A stretch of 64,000 nt of DNA from an uncultured Paracoccus sp. (GCF_947487305.1 NZ_CANKWH010000013.1:54988-118987); one strand, 5' to 3'; shown: positions 17,589 to 26,222, counted from the stretch's first letter. The notes: generated from the sequence alone by a model not told the origin. Numbers and translations are program-made.

Positions 17589-18530
17589 ATGGACCTCACC
17601 GGCATTCACCACCTGACGGCCATCACCGCCGATGCGCCCGCCAATAACCGTTTCTACACCGACACGCTTGGCCTGCGCCGGGTGAAGAAGACGGTGAACC
17701 AGGACGATACCTCGGCCTATCACCTCTTCTTCGCCGATGGCGCCGGCAGCCCCGGCACCGACCTGACCTTCTTCGACTGGCCGGTTACGCGGGAACGTCG
17801 CGGCACTCATTCGATCAGCCGCACCGGGCTTCGGGTCAATGAATCCAGCCTCGATTACTGGGCCGGACGGCTGAACGACAAGGGCCTGATCGTCGGCGAC
17901 ATCGCCCCGCTCGATGGTCGCGGCAGCCTCGATTTCGAAGATCCCGAGGGCCAGCGTTTCCGCCTGACCACCGACCAGCCCGGCGAAACCCACCCGTGGG
18001 AGAAAAGCCCGGTCCCGGCCGAGCATCAGATCCGCGGCCTTGGCCCGATCACCATTTCGGTCCCCGAACTGGCCCCGACCGAGGCTGTGCTGACCACGGT
18101 GATGAACATGCGCCGCGTCCGCGACTATGCCAGCCCCGATGGCGAGGGTCAGGTGCATGTCTTCGAAATGGCCGCCGGCGGCCCCTCGGCCGAGCTTCAC
18201 GTGGCGGTGCAGCCCGGACTTCAGGTCGCCCGTCAGGGCGCCGGTGCCGTGCATCACGTCGCCTTCCGCACCCCGGACGTGGCCGCCATCACCGGATGGG
18301 CCGAACGGCTGAACCAGTTCCGCATCCCGAGTTCGGGCGAGGTCGAGCGTTACTATTTCCGCTCGCTCTATTTCCGCGAACCGGGCGGCAACCTGTTCGA
18401 GATCGCCACCGACGGCCCCGGCTTCGCCGTGGACGAACCGCGCGAGACCATGGGCGAAGGCCTGTCGCTGCCGCCCTTCCTCGAACCCCGCCGGGCGCAG
18501 ATCGAGGCCGGGCTGAAGCCGCTGGATTGA
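17589..18530 (+). CDS. VOC-family ring-cleaving dioxygenase-like protein (MhqO/MhqA-like)
   Basis: 313 residues with two vicinal-oxygen-chelate halves: [18 protein letters not shown] at the N terminus and [15 protein letters not shown] at about 218. Metal-ligand candidates are the first His of IHHLT, the His of VHHVAF, and the Glu of [11 protein letters not shown] at about 267. The family includes MhqO/MhqA/LinE-like hydroquinone-specific dioxygenases. GGAG precedes ATG 17589. A divergent LysR regulator and nearby quinone-handling genes point to turnover of quinols or other aromatic electrophiles; the substrate itself is inferred. Confidence 0.82.
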   Translation: MDLTGIHHLTAITADAPANNRFYTDTLGLRRVKKTVNQDDTSAYHLFFADGAGSPGTDLTFFDWPVTRERRGTHSISRTGLRVNESSLDYWAGRLNDKGLIVGDIAPLDGRGSLDFEDPEGQRFRLTTDQPGETHPWEKSPVPAEHQIRGLGPITISVPELAPTEAVLTTVMNMRRVRDYASPDGEGQVHVFEMAAGGPSAELHVAVQPGLQVARQGAGAVHHVAFRTPDVAAITGWAERLNQFRIPSSGEVERYYFRSLYFREPGGNLFEIATDGPGFAVDEPRETMGEGLSLPPFLEPRRAQIEAGLKPLD

Positions 18531-18551
18531 TCGGGTTTGCGAATTGGGTTT

Positions 18552-18578
18552 AAGGGGCGTCCCACGGGGCGCCCTTTT
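18552..18578 (+). terminator. Terminator after the VOC gene
   Basis: Stem AAGGGGCG / CGCCCTTT (one G-U pair) followed by TTTT, 21 bases after the VOC stop and just before the convergent gene ending at 18591. The A-rich left side could also let it serve that gene. Confidence 0.7.
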
Positions 18579-18590
18579 GCGTAGCAAGAA

Positions 18591-19316
18591 CTATTGTGGC
18601 GAGTCGGACCCGAACAATGCTTGACTGTAGATGATGAGACGATCCTTGAATGGCCCCTTGATCCCTCGTGCATTCGGATGGGCCACATGGGTCAGGGGAA
18701 CGACGGCACCGGATGCTTTCATCGCCCAACGCGCATCATTACCAAAGGTGAGAATCTTGTCCGGGCGAAATGCTGCGACCTCCGCACTGATCACTGAAAT
18801 GGACAGCGAACGTAGGTCGGGGTCACGACGCAGGACGTTCCGGCCGGCATAGAGCTTGATCGCATCCGTCACCCAGACATCATATCCGGCGAGCACACAT
18901 TGTCGGATGAACAGCCAGATCACGCCATAATGTCGCCGCGTGCGCAGGGTGTGATTGTCGATGCCGAAGAACGTTCCCACGGTAAGTCTGGCGCCGCCTG
19001 GCTTTCGCAGAGGGTCTTGCGCGCACAACATGATACGACCACGGGAAGGTCGGTCCGCCGAAAGCAGGCAGGGAAGGTCGTAGCCGATCGTTCCGCCCAC
19101 GTAGGGCGCCAACAGCTTGGTGTTCCAATCCTGCGGAGCGATTTCCGGCATGTCCCGTCCGTCAGCATGACCATCATGAAACTCGCCACGAAGTCGATCC
19201 GAAATGCGGATCAGAGCGTCGGGATTGAACAGATCGCGCTGCGTTTCCACAAGCTCTGCCCAAGGAGAAGGGTTAAACAGGATGTCGGCGTCGTGAAGCT
19301 TGGAAGCGCTGGCCAT
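18591..19316 (-). CDS. Uracil-DNA-glycosylase-superfamily-like protein
   Basis: 241 residues with no confident named family. Two features recall the uracil-DNA glycosylase fold: a strand ending in MLCAQDPLRKPGG (compare the GQDP water-activating loop) at about 95, and a C-terminal LTHVAHPNARG (compare the HPSP/HPS DNA-intercalation loop) at about 211. DKILTFGNDARWAM between them fits the usual core strand. GC content is lower than its neighbours, which suggests transfer. ATG 19316 is chosen over TTG 19319; neither has a strong ribosome site. A DNA-repair or DNA-base recognition role is possible, but activity is not shown by sequence. Confidence 0.5.
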   Translation of the reverse strand: MASASKLHDADILFNPSPWAELVETQRDLFNPDALIRISDRLRGEFHDGHADGRDMPEIAPQDWNTKLLAPYVGGTIGYDLPCLLSADRPSRGRIMLCAQDPLRKPGGARLTVGTFFGIDNHTLRTRRHYGVIWLFIRQCVLAGYDVWVTDAIKLYAGRNVLRRDPDLRSLSISVISAEVAAFRPDKILTFGNDARWAMKASGAVVPLTHVAHPNARGIKGPFKDRLIIYSQALFGSDSPQ

Positions 19317-19644
19317 CAAAGGTCATTTTCTTTCTTGCTCAGATATCTGACCGAACTCTAACCGCCTCGCTGGAACCGTCAAACTCTGCTTCGGCCCCCC
19401 GCAGAATTGAACCTGCGAATCCGAAAGAACCCGCCCTCCCGACGTTCGGAAATAGGGGTTACTCTGGCGAACCTGTCCGCTTGCCTCATCCCTGCATCAC
19501 CGAAGCTACGCCCTGTGCAGCCCCAAACCCGCATCCCACCCCGCACTGTTGCGCACCCCACCGCACGCTGCCGTTTGCGCACCCCCCGGTTGACGATCCT
19601 CCCCTGCCCGGCTTTCATGCGCCCAACCCAATCGGAGACGAAAC
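19317..19644. other. Intergenic region, no gene seen
   Basis: About 330 bases between the divergent UDG-like and FMN-reductase genes. The part near 19320-19350 is AT-rich and may hold the minus-strand promoter. A GCAG-N8-CTGC hairpin at 19401-19416 contains GAATTGAACC, which resembles a tRNA T-arm on the minus strand, but no full cloverleaf can be built. Confidence 0.4.
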
Positions 19645-20187
19645 ATGACCAAGATCATCCTCGGGCTGTCCGGCAGCCTGCGCCGCGGCTCGTTCAATGC
19701 CGGCCTCCTCCGGGCCGCAGCCGAGATCGCGCCGGCGGATACCACGATCCAGATCGGCTCGATCCGCGAGGTGCCGCTTTATGATGGCGATGCCGAGGCC
19801 GCCCATGGCCTGCCCCCCGCCGTCCTGACCCTGCAATCGCAGTTGCAGGCGGCGGATGGGTTGCTGCTGGTCACGCCCGAATACAACAACGGCATTCCGG
19901 GCGTGTTCAAGAACGCCATCGACTGGATGTCGCGCGGGCCGGGGCTGAAGATGTTCGTGGGCAAGCCCGTTGCCGTGCTGGGTGCCTCGCCCGGCGGGTT
20001 CGGCACCGGGCAGGCCCAGACCGCATGGCTGCCGGTGCTGCGGACGCTCAGGACCAAGCCCTGGTTCGAGGGCCGGATGCTGGTTTCCCATGCCGGCCAG
20101 CTGTTCGATCAGGACGGCAAGCTGCAGGACGCGGCCACCCGCAAGCAGCTGGCCGAGTTCGTCGCTGGCTTTGCCGCCAGCCTCTAG
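19645..20187 (+). CDS. NADPH-dependent FMN reductase / quinone reductase
   Basis: 180-residue flavodoxin-like fold enzyme. The FMN phosphate loop is GLSGSLRRGSFNAGLL at about 7, followed by the family PEYNNGIPGVFKNAIDW signature at about 77 and LGASPGGFGT at about 112. The family (ChrR/AzoR-like NADPH-dependent oxidoreductases) carries out two-electron reduction of quinones, azo dyes or chromate in the cytoplasm. GGAGACG precedes the ATG. It converges with the GNAT gene ending at 20194. It fits the neighbouring electrophile-handling genes. Confidence 0.88.
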   Translation: MTKIILGLSGSLRRGSFNAGLLRAAAEIAPADTTIQIGSIREVPLYDGDAEAAHGLPPAVLTLQSQLQAADGLLLVTPEYNNGIPGVFKNAIDWMSRGPGLKMFVGKPVAVLGASPGGFGTGQAQTAWLPVLRTLRTKPWFEGRMLVSHAGQLFDQDGKLQDAATRKQLAEFVAGFAASL

Positions 20188-20193
20188 GCCGGA

Positions 20194-20511
20194 TCAGGGA
20201 TCCTCGCCCGGCTTGGTGGTGAAGAGATCCGACCATTCCGCATGGCGCGCATATTGGGCGCGCACATAGGGGCAGACCGGGATGATGCGGAAGCCATTGG
20301 CCTTCGCGTCATCAAGCATGAAATTCAGCAGCGCCTTGGCCACGCCCTTGCCGCCCATGGCATCTGGCACGCCGGTATGATCGGCGCTGATCACCTTCGG
20401 CCCGCGATGGGTGAAGGTGATCTCGCCCTCGGCATCGATCCCCTCGATCTTGGCGACATAGCGGCCGTGGCGGGCGTCGGTTTCTTCCTTGGTGATGGTG
20501 ATCTCGGACAT
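20194..20511 (-). CDS. Small GNAT-type N-acetyltransferase (YjdJ-like)
   Basis: 105 residues of the short YjdJ/GNAT subfamily. It contains FTHRGPKVISADHTGVPDAMGGKGVAKALL, in which the G-G-K-G-V-A segment is the acetyl-CoA pyrophosphate loop, then IIPVCPYVRAQYARHAEWSDLF, the conserved C-terminal strand and helix. It lies 22 bases after the large VOC-hydrolase gene's stop and is transcribed toward the FMN reductase. The acceptor substrate is unknown. Confidence 0.85.
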   Translation of the reverse strand: MSEITITKEETDARHGRYVAKIEGIDAEGEITFTHRGPKVISADHTGVPDAMGGKGVAKALLNFMLDDAKANGFRIIPVCPYVRAQYARHAEWSDLFTTKPGEDP

Positions 20512-20533
20512 GTCGGGTTCTCCTTGAATGGGG

Positions 20534-22051
20534 TCAGGCCAGCCAGCGGGCGGCGGCGGTCAGGTCGTCGGGGGTCAGCTCATGCCCGCCGGGCAGGGTC
20601 TGCGCCTCGACCTCGGCGGCGAAGGCGCGCAGCGCCTGTTCCAGAGCCGGGGCCATCTTGGCAAAGGGATCGCGCGCGCCGTTCAGCATCAGCACGCGGG
20701 CGCCCTTGAGGTCGGCGGCGGGCGCCTCGTCCAGGACCTGAATCCCGCGCAAGAGGATCGCCCGCTGGACCACGCCCGGATGCAGTTCCATGATCGCGCC
20801 CAGAAGGTTCGCGCCATTGGAATAGCCAAGGAAGGTCAGCTTCTCGGCCTCAAGCACATAGCCGCGGATCGCACCCTCGATAAAGGCCGCGAATGCCTCT
20901 GATTCCGAACGGATATCCTCTTGGTCATAGGTCACCGCATCAAAGCGGCGGAACCAGCGGTTGATGCCTTCCTCGGTCGATCGTCCGCGCACCCCCAGCA
21001 GGGTCGCACGCGGGTTCAGCCGTGCCGCCAGCGGCATCAGGTCGGCCTCGTTCCCACCGGTGCCGTGCAGCAGCACGATGACCGAACCATCCGGATCCGC
21101 CGGCGTGTGAAAGCGGTGGGTAAAGGGCAGGTCGCGCATCGGCATCCTTTCTTCGCCCGGTCGGGCGAATTGCGGCAGCATGACTTTCAGGTCCTCGGTC
21201 CGGGCCGCGTCGCGCGGCGGGATCAGCAGGGTCTCGCCCAGATGCTCGGCCGGCTCATCGACGGTGAAGCCCGGCGCATCGGTGGCATATTCGAACAGCG
21301 TCCCGGCGGGTTCGCGGACATAGAGCGACAGGAAATATTTCCGGTCATGCACATTGGTCAGCCCGTCATGGTCGCGCAGCGAAAGCCGCATCTGGCGCAC
21401 GGCATCCACGTCCGGGGCGCGGAAGGCCACATGGTCAAAGGTGCCGGTGCCGGGAATGCCGGGGAAGAAGCCATGGGCATCGCGGATGTCCAGCACATCG
21501 CTGTCCGAGATCAGCCGCCTTGTGGTCCCGTCCACCGGGCCGGGGCGATAGCCGAAGCGGCTGGCGAACTCGGCGGTGGCGTCCGCGTTCTCGGTCAGGA
21601 TGGTGACGCCGCGCACCCGCGTCGGCGCGATCGGGTCGGGCAGCGGCGCAGCGGCGGGCATGTCGATGCCCACGAGCTTGACGATGATCCCGTCCGGGTC
21701 TTTCAGCCGCAGCACCGTCTCGCCCATCTCGCGCTTTGGCCCCTCGACGGGGACATGCGCGGCCATGGCCCGTTGTAGCCAGTCGCCGATGCTGGACGGC
21801 GGCACGGCAAAGGCGATCTCGCCCACCTGCGCATGGCCCACGCGACCGGGCGATCCGGCCTCCCAGACCAGGAAGGTGATGATCGAGCCGGGGCTGCCAA
21901 GCGCATCGCCGTAGAACAGGTGCAGCTGCTCGGCATCCTCGTAGCCGCCGGTCTGCTTGACCAGCCGCAATCCGAGGAAACCGCTGTAGAAATCGACGTT
22001 CTTCTGGACGCTGCGGGTGAGGCCGGTGACGTGGTGAATGCCGCTGGTCAT
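20534..22051 (-). CDS. Two-domain VOC protein fused to an MhqD-like alpha/beta hydrolase
   Basis: 505 residues. Residues 1-285 are a pair of VOC modules (IHHVTGLTRSVQKNVDFY at 5; FDHVAFRAPDVDAV at 205; LFEYATDAPGF at 252), as in MhqO/MhqA ring-cleaving dioxygenases. Residues 305-505 are a phospholipase/carboxylesterase-type hydrolase: LLHGTGGNE at 327, GVRGRSTEEGINRWFRRF at 353, GYSNG with Ser411, NGARDPF with Asp461, and GGHELTP with His490. In Bacillus the equivalents, MhqO and MhqD, are separate products of one operon. Here they are joined, implying coupled cleavage and hydrolysis of a quinol-derived product. The stop-start overlap with the GST gene (22048-22051) puts both in one operon. 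Confidence 0.85.
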   Translation of the reverse strand: MTSGIHHVTGLTRSVQKNVDFYSGFLGLRLVKQTGGYEDAEQLHLFYGDALGSPGSIITFLVWEAGSPGRVGHAQVGEIAFAVPPSSIGDWLQRAMAAHVPVEGPKREMGETVLRLKDPDGIIVKLVGIDMPAAAPLPDPIAPTRVRGVTILTENADATAEFASRFGYRPGPVDGTTRRLISDSDVLDIRDAHGFFPGIPGTGTFDHVAFRAPDVDAVRQMRLSLRDHDGLTNVHDRKYFLSLYVREPAGTLFEYATDAPGFTVDEPAEHLGETLLIPPRDAARTEDLKVMLPQFARPGEERMPMRDLPFTHRFHTPADPDGSVIVLLHGTGGNEADLMPLAARLNPRATLLGVRGRSTEEGINRWFRRFDAVTYDQEDIRSESEAFAAFIEGAIRGYVLEAEKLTFLGYSNGANLLGAIMELHPGVVQRAILLRGIQVLDEAPAADLKGARVLMLNGARDPFAKMAPALEQALRAFAAEVEAQTLPGGHELTPDDLTAAARWLA

Positions 22052-22677
22052 TTCGCCCGCTCGCGTTCCATAACCCGCTGAACGGCCGGATCGGCGGCCA
22101 GCCGCTCATGCAGGGCCAGCACATTGGGGAACTCCGCCAGCCCGCCCGGCAGCAGCTTGATGCCCCAGCGGATCATCGGGCAGGCATAGGCGTCGATGAC
22201 CGAACGTTTGCCGCGCCCCTCGCCCAGCATCCAGTCGCGGCCCTCGAGATGTTCGTTCAGCACCGACATCTGCTTCTCGACCAGCTTCAGCCCGGCATCG
22301 GTGACGGCCTTCTTGGCCTCGTCGCTGCCATCGGTGGTATAGCGATAGGGCATGAAGACCGGCCAGAAGGCGGCGTGCATGTCGCTGGTCAGGAAGGCCG
22401 ACCAGCGATGCGCCTCGGCCCGTTCGCGCAGGCTTTCGCCGCCCGATAGCCCGGCCTCGGGGTGCTTGGCGGCGAGGTATTCCAGGATCGCCCCCGCCTG
22501 CGTCAGCAGCCAGCCGTCATCCTCGCGCAGCGTCGGCACCGCGCCGGCGGGGTTCACCGCCAGCAGTTCGGGCGAGCCATATTGCACCCGGACGGCCTCA
22601 AAGGGCGCCCCGATCCATTCCAGCACGATATGGGGGGCCAGCGAACAGGCCCCGACGGCATAATAGAGAGTCGGCAT
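22048..22677 (-). CDS. Glutathione S-transferase
   Basis: 209-residue cytosolic GST. The N-terminal thioredoxin fold starts MPTLYYAVGACSLAPHIVLEW, with the Cys-Ser catalytic region of the beta class, then NPAGAVPTLREDDG (glutathione-binding cis-Pro) and LTQAGAILEYLAAKHP. The helical domain follows. A strong ribosome site (AAGGAGGA) precedes ATG 22677; a longer frame to 22989 is rejected. It diverges from the pirin gene across a LysR-like box (22753-22769). Conjugation of electrophiles such as quinones or chlorinated aromatics is the likely job. Confidence 0.9.
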   Translation of the reverse strand: MPTLYYAVGACSLAPHIVLEWIGAPFEAVRVQYGSPELLAVNPAGAVPTLREDDGWLLTQAGAILEYLAAKHPEAGLSGGESLRERAEAHRWSAFLTSDMHAAFWPVFMPYRYTTDGSDEAKKAVTDAGLKLVEKQMSVLNEHLEGRDWMLGEGRGKRSVIDAYACPMIRWGIKLLPGGLAEFPNVLALHERLAADPAVQRVMERERAK

Positions 22678-22752
22678 CAGATCCTCCTTGGGTCGGCGCT
22701 TGATCGTGGGGATAGGCGCGCGGCTTGTCCAGAGCGGTCGGACAAATCCCGT

Positions 22753-22769
22753 GTTCGGCAATTGCGAAC
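22753..22769. promoter_or_regulatory. Putative LysR operator, site 2
   Basis: Perfect inverted repeat GTTCG-GCAATTG-CGAAC between the divergent GST and pirin genes, with the same arms and arm spacing as the box at 17496-17514 in the LysR promoter region. It has T-N11-A geometry. Confidence 0.6.
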
Positions 22770-22834
22770 CCTCGGGGCGTTGCGTGTCCGGCCTTGGCGA
22801 CTTACCGTCGGGAGAACGACCGAAAGGAGAGGCC

Positions 22835-23773
22835 ATGAGCTGGAACCCCGCACTCGAGCCCGGATGCCCCGACGAGATCGGCATCGACGCGATCGAAACC
22901 CTCATTATCCCCCGCGCCCGCGATCTGGGCGGCTTCGAGGTCAAGCGCGCCCTGCCCGCACCCAAGCGGCAGATGGTCGGCCCGTTCATCTTCTTCGATC
23001 AGGCCGGCCCGGCCGAATTCCTGACCGGACAGGGCATCGACGTGCGCCCCCATCCCCATATCGGCCTCGGCACCGTCACCTATCTCTACAGCGGCGATTT
23101 CCACCACCGCGACAGCATCGGCACCGATCAGGTGATTCTGCCCGGCGCGGTGAACTGGATGGTGGCCGGCAAGGGCGTGACCCATTCCGAACGCACCTCG
23201 GCCACCGGTCGTCAGGGGCCGCACAGCCTTTACGGCATCCAGACCTGGATCGCGCTGCCCGAGGATGAAGAGGATATGGACCCGATCTTCGAGCATCACG
23301 GCAAGGAAACCCTGCCCGAGATCGAGGCCGAGGGCGTCACCGCGAAGCTGATCCTCGGCAATGCCTATGGCGAGGTGGCGCCGGCGACGCTGTATTCCGA
23401 GACCTTCTATCTCGACGTGGTGCTGATCCCCGGCGCGCGCTTCCCGTTGCCCGACGATCACGAGGATCGCGGCCTCTACATCACCGAAGGCTCGGTCAGC
23501 ATCTCGGGGCAGGAGTTTGCGGCCGGGCAGATGATGGTGTTTCGCCCCGGCGACAAGATCACCGTTTCGGCGGGTCCACGGGGCGCGCGGCTGATGGCGC
23601 TTGGCGGGGCGACGCTGAACGGGCCGCGCCATGTCTGGTGGAACTTCGTCGCCTCATCCGAGGAAAAGATCGAGCACGCCAAGCGCGAATGGCAGGCGGC
23701 GAACTGGGGGCAAGGGCTGTTCGACCTGCCCGAAGGCGACCGGCACGAGCATATCAAGGCGCCGGATCGGTAA
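22835..23773 (+). CDS. Pirin-family protein
   Basis: 312-residue bicupin. The N-terminal metal-site region reads VRPHPHIGLGTVTYLYSG at about 69 with the two His of the pirin motif, then FHHRDSIG and KGVTHSER, giving the remaining His ligands. The pirin C-terminal domain follows (GNAYGEVAP, then DHEDRGLYITEGSV). Some pirins have quercetin 2,3-dioxygenase activity and pirin genes often sit under LysR control beside quinone-stress genes, as here. AAGGAGA precedes ATG 22835. Confidence 0.9.
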   Translation: MSWNPALEPGCPDEIGIDAIETLIIPRARDLGGFEVKRALPAPKRQMVGPFIFFDQAGPAEFLTGQGIDVRPHPHIGLGTVTYLYSGDFHHRDSIGTDQVILPGAVNWMVAGKGVTHSERTSATGRQGPHSLYGIQTWIALPEDEEDMDPIFEHHGKETLPEIEAEGVTAKLILGNAYGEVAPATLYSETFYLDVVLIPGARFPLPDDHEDRGLYITEGSVSISGQEFAAGQMMVFRPGDKITVSAGPRGARLMALGGATLNGPRHVWWNFVASSEEKIEHAKREWQAANWGQGLFDLPEGDRHEHIKAPDR

Positions 23774-23782
23774 GGGCCTCTT

Positions 23783-23805
23783 GGCCCGTGCGACCAGCAC
23801 GGGCC
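23783..23805. terminator. Strong hairpin between convergent pirin and FAD-oxidoreductase genes
   Basis: Perfect 9-bp stem GGCCCGTGC / GCACGGGCC with loop GACCA between two gene ends. There is no T-run on either side, so it may be a bidirectional pause, Rho-assisted end or mRNA-stabilising structure rather than a classical terminator. Confidence 0.45.
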
Positions 23806-23812
23806 GCGCCCC

Positions 23813-25018
23813 TCAGATCACCGCACGCTCAAGGAACGGACGCCCCTCCAGCACCCGCTCGACCCCCAATGGCCTCAGGTCAAGCGTGCGGAACCCACCA
23901 TGCACGATCAGTTCCGACACGCCGCGCCCAGTGGCCGGGGCCTGCTGCAAGCCGTGACCGGAAAAGCCGTTGGCGAAGATGAAATTTTCGACCTCGGGAT
24001 GCCGCCCGACGATCAGGTTATGGTCCAAAGTGTTGAAGGCGTAATGCCCGGCCCACATGTTCACGAGCTTGATCGCCTCGAAAGCCGGAGAGCGTTCGGC
24101 CAGCACCGGCCAGATGATCTCCTCGAACTCCTCGTGTCGCGGCGCGAAATCGTCGTAATCCACCGCCGGATCCTCCACCGGCGGGCAGCCGGTCAGGAAG
24201 AACCGCCCCTCGGGCCGGACATAGACGCCGCTGGCATCGATGAGCAGCGGCAGGCGGCCATGGTTCAGCCGCGCCGTGCCTTCGGGCGAGGCGGCGCAGT
24301 CAAAGACGAAAACGCTGCGCTTGCGCGGCTCGACCGGGATGGCCAGCCCCGCCATCGCCGCCGTCCGCGCGGCGCGAGGGCCGGAGGCATTGACGATGGT
24401 GCCAGCCTGCACCTTTGCGCCTGAAGCCAGCGTGACGCCGCTGACGCGCCCGCCCTGCCGGTCGATGCCCACCACCTCGTCCACGACATAATCGGCGCCC
24501 AGATCGCGGGCCTTGGCACGAAAGCCGTTCATCAGCCCGGAATTGTCGAACCAGCCCTCGCCCGAGCGGCCATAGGAGGCTAGCAGCACGTCATCGACCC
24601 GCAGATGCGGAAAGGCCTCGGCCAACTCGTCGCGGCTCCACAGGACCACATCGGCGCCGGAGTCGCGCTGCACGGCGTGGTTCAGGCGCAGGGTCTCGGC
24701 CTGCGCCTCCTGCGTGGCGAGGAACAGATATCCGCCGCCGTGGAAATTCAGGTCGGGCCGGCTGTCGCCCACGGCCATCATATCCGCGAAATCGCGGATC
24801 ACCTGACCGCCATACTGGCTGATCTTCACATTGATGGCGTTCGAAAACTGCGTGCGGATCGAGGCCGCCGAAAGCGAGGTCGAGGCCTGGCGGAATTGCG
24901 GGTCGCGCTCGACGATCAGCACCGTGCCATCGAAATCCGGGTTGGACATCAGGTAATAGGCGACCGCCGAGCCGATCACGGCCCCGCCCACGATCACCAC
25001 GTCATGGCTGTCGCGCAT
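23813..25018 (-). CDS. FAD-dependent oxidoreductase (DAO / sarcosine-oxidase-like)
   Basis: 401-residue flavoprotein of the D-amino-acid-oxidase fold. The dinucleotide site is VVIVGGAVIGSAVAYYL at 7, followed by ERDPQFRQAST, the second FAD-contact region GTIVNASGPRAARTA at about 210, and the C-terminal GFSGHGLQQAPATGRGVSELI. Such enzymes oxidise secondary or primary amines (sarcosine, proline, glycine betaine derivatives), often passing electrons to the quinone pool or oxygen. It starts six bases after the stop of selD, so the two are cotranscribed, a pairing worth noting because no other selenium gene is present. Confidence 0.85.
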   Translation of the reverse strand: MRDSHDVVIVGGAVIGSAVAYYLMSNPDFDGTVLIVERDPQFRQASTSLSAASIRTQFSNAINVKISQYGGQVIRDFADMMAVGDSRPDLNFHGGGYLFLATQEAQAETLRLNHAVQRDSGADVVLWSRDELAEAFPHLRVDDVLLASYGRSGEGWFDNSGLMNGFRAKARDLGADYVVDEVVGIDRQGGRVSGVTLASGAKVQAGTIVNASGPRAARTAAMAGLAIPVEPRKRSVFVFDCAASPEGTARLNHGRLPLLIDASGVYVRPEGRFFLTGCPPVEDPAVDYDDFAPRHEEFEEIIWPVLAERSPAFEAIKLVNMWAGHYAFNTLDHNLIVGRHPEVENFIFANGFSGHGLQQAPATGRGVSELIVHGGFRTLDLRPLGVERVLEGRPFLERAVI

Positions 25019-25024
25019 CCTTGT

Positions 25025-26104
25025 TCACGCCACCTGAACCGAGGGCCGCGCAGAGGCCACGACCCGCCCGATCACTCCGGCCCGGTCAAAGCCATGCGCG
25101 GCAAAGACCGCCAGCACCTGATCCAGCGCCGCCGGATCGCAGGCGACCATCAGCCCGCCGCTGGTCTGCGGATCGGTCAGAAGCGCGCGGTCGGTGGCGG
25201 TCAGGCCGCTCGCCAGCGTTACCCCCTCGCCATAGCTGGCCCAGTTGCGCCCCGAGGCGCCGGTGATGAACCCACCCTCGGCCAGCGCCCGCGCTCCCTC
25301 GATCAGCGGGACCGCCTGCCAATCTATTTGCACCCCGACCCCCGATCCCCGCGCCATCTCCAGCGCATGGCCCGCCAATCCGAAGCCGGTCACGTCGGTC
25401 ATCGCATGAACGCCCTCGGTCTCGGCCAGATCCGGGCCGGGTGTGTTCAGCCGTGTGGTGGTGTCGATCATCCGGCCATAGCCGGCATCGTCCAGCGCGC
25501 CCTTCTTCAGCGCCGCCGACAGGATGCCGACGCCGACGGGCTTGCCCAGCACCAGCACATCACCCGGCCGCGCCCCGGCATTGGTCCGGATCCGGTCCGG
25601 ATGCACCAGCCCCAGCGCCACAAGGCCATAGATCGCCTCGACCGAGTCGATCGTATGGCCGCCGGCCACCGGTATCCCCGCCCTGGCGCAGACATCCGCC
25701 CCGCCCGACAGGATCTTGCCGATGGTCTCGGGCGACAGCCGGTCCACCGGCATCCCCACCAGCGCCAGCGCCATGATCGGGCGGCCACCCATGGCATAGA
25801 CATCCGAGATCGCATTGGTCGCGGCGATGCGGCCGAAATCATGAGGATCGTCGACGATGGGCATGAAGAAATCCGTGGTCGCCACCAGCGCCTGCTGGTC
25901 GTTCAGCCGGTAGACGGCGGCATCATCGGCGGTCTCGTTCCCGACCAGAAGATCGGCGGGGGCGGGAAAGGAGGGCGTCGCCGCAAGGATGCGCGACAGC
26001 ACCGCCGGCGCGATCTTGCAGCCGCAACCGCCACCATGGGAAAGCGAGGTCAGGGGCGGCTCGGTCGTCGCGGCAGGACGGGTTTCGGCGGTGGGCTTGG
26101 ACAT
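25025..26104 (-). CDS. selD: Selenide, water dikinase (selenophosphate synthetase)
   Basis: 359 residues. It makes selenophosphate from selenide and ATP for selenocysteine, selenouridine or other selenometabolites. The glycine-rich catalytic loop SHGGGCGCK has Cys27 and Lys30 at the positions of E. coli Cys17/Lys20. ATP/Mg sites follow: TTDFFMPIVDDP at about 75, AATNAISDVYAMGG at about 93, and TDVTGFGLAGH at about 235. The catalytic position is Cys, not selenocysteine. No selA, selB, selU or selenoprotein gene lies in the window; the partner is the FAD oxidoreductase immediately downstream. Confidence 0.95.
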   Translation of the reverse strand: MSKPTAETRPAATTEPPLTSLSHGGGCGCKIAPAVLSRILAATPSFPAPADLLVGNETADDAAVYRLNDQQALVATTDFFMPIVDDPHDFGRIAATNAISDVYAMGGRPIMALALVGMPVDRLSPETIGKILSGGADVCARAGIPVAGGHTIDSVEAIYGLVALGLVHPDRIRTNAGARPGDVLVLGKPVGVGILSAALKKGALDDAGYGRMIDTTTRLNTPGPDLAETEGVHAMTDVTGFGLAGHALEMARGSGVGVQIDWQAVPLIEGARALAEGGFITGASGRNWASYGEGVTLASGLTATDRALLTDPQTSGGLMVACDPAALDQVLAVFAAHGFDRAGVIGRVVASARPSVQVA

Positions 26105-26222
26105 GGCGATCCTCGGATTGGCGCGGCTGGTGCGCTGTTGCGGCAGACCTTTCCCGACTGCGCCGCCCGACGCAAGGTCGCGCGGCGACTTGCGTGACTG
26201 TCAGCGCAAACTTGACAGTGGA

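Noticed and set aside
19401..19416. tRNA T-arm-like hairpin (minus strand GGTTCAATTC context)
   Set aside because: The stem pairs poorly beyond four bases and no D-arm, anticodon arm or acceptor stem could be placed.
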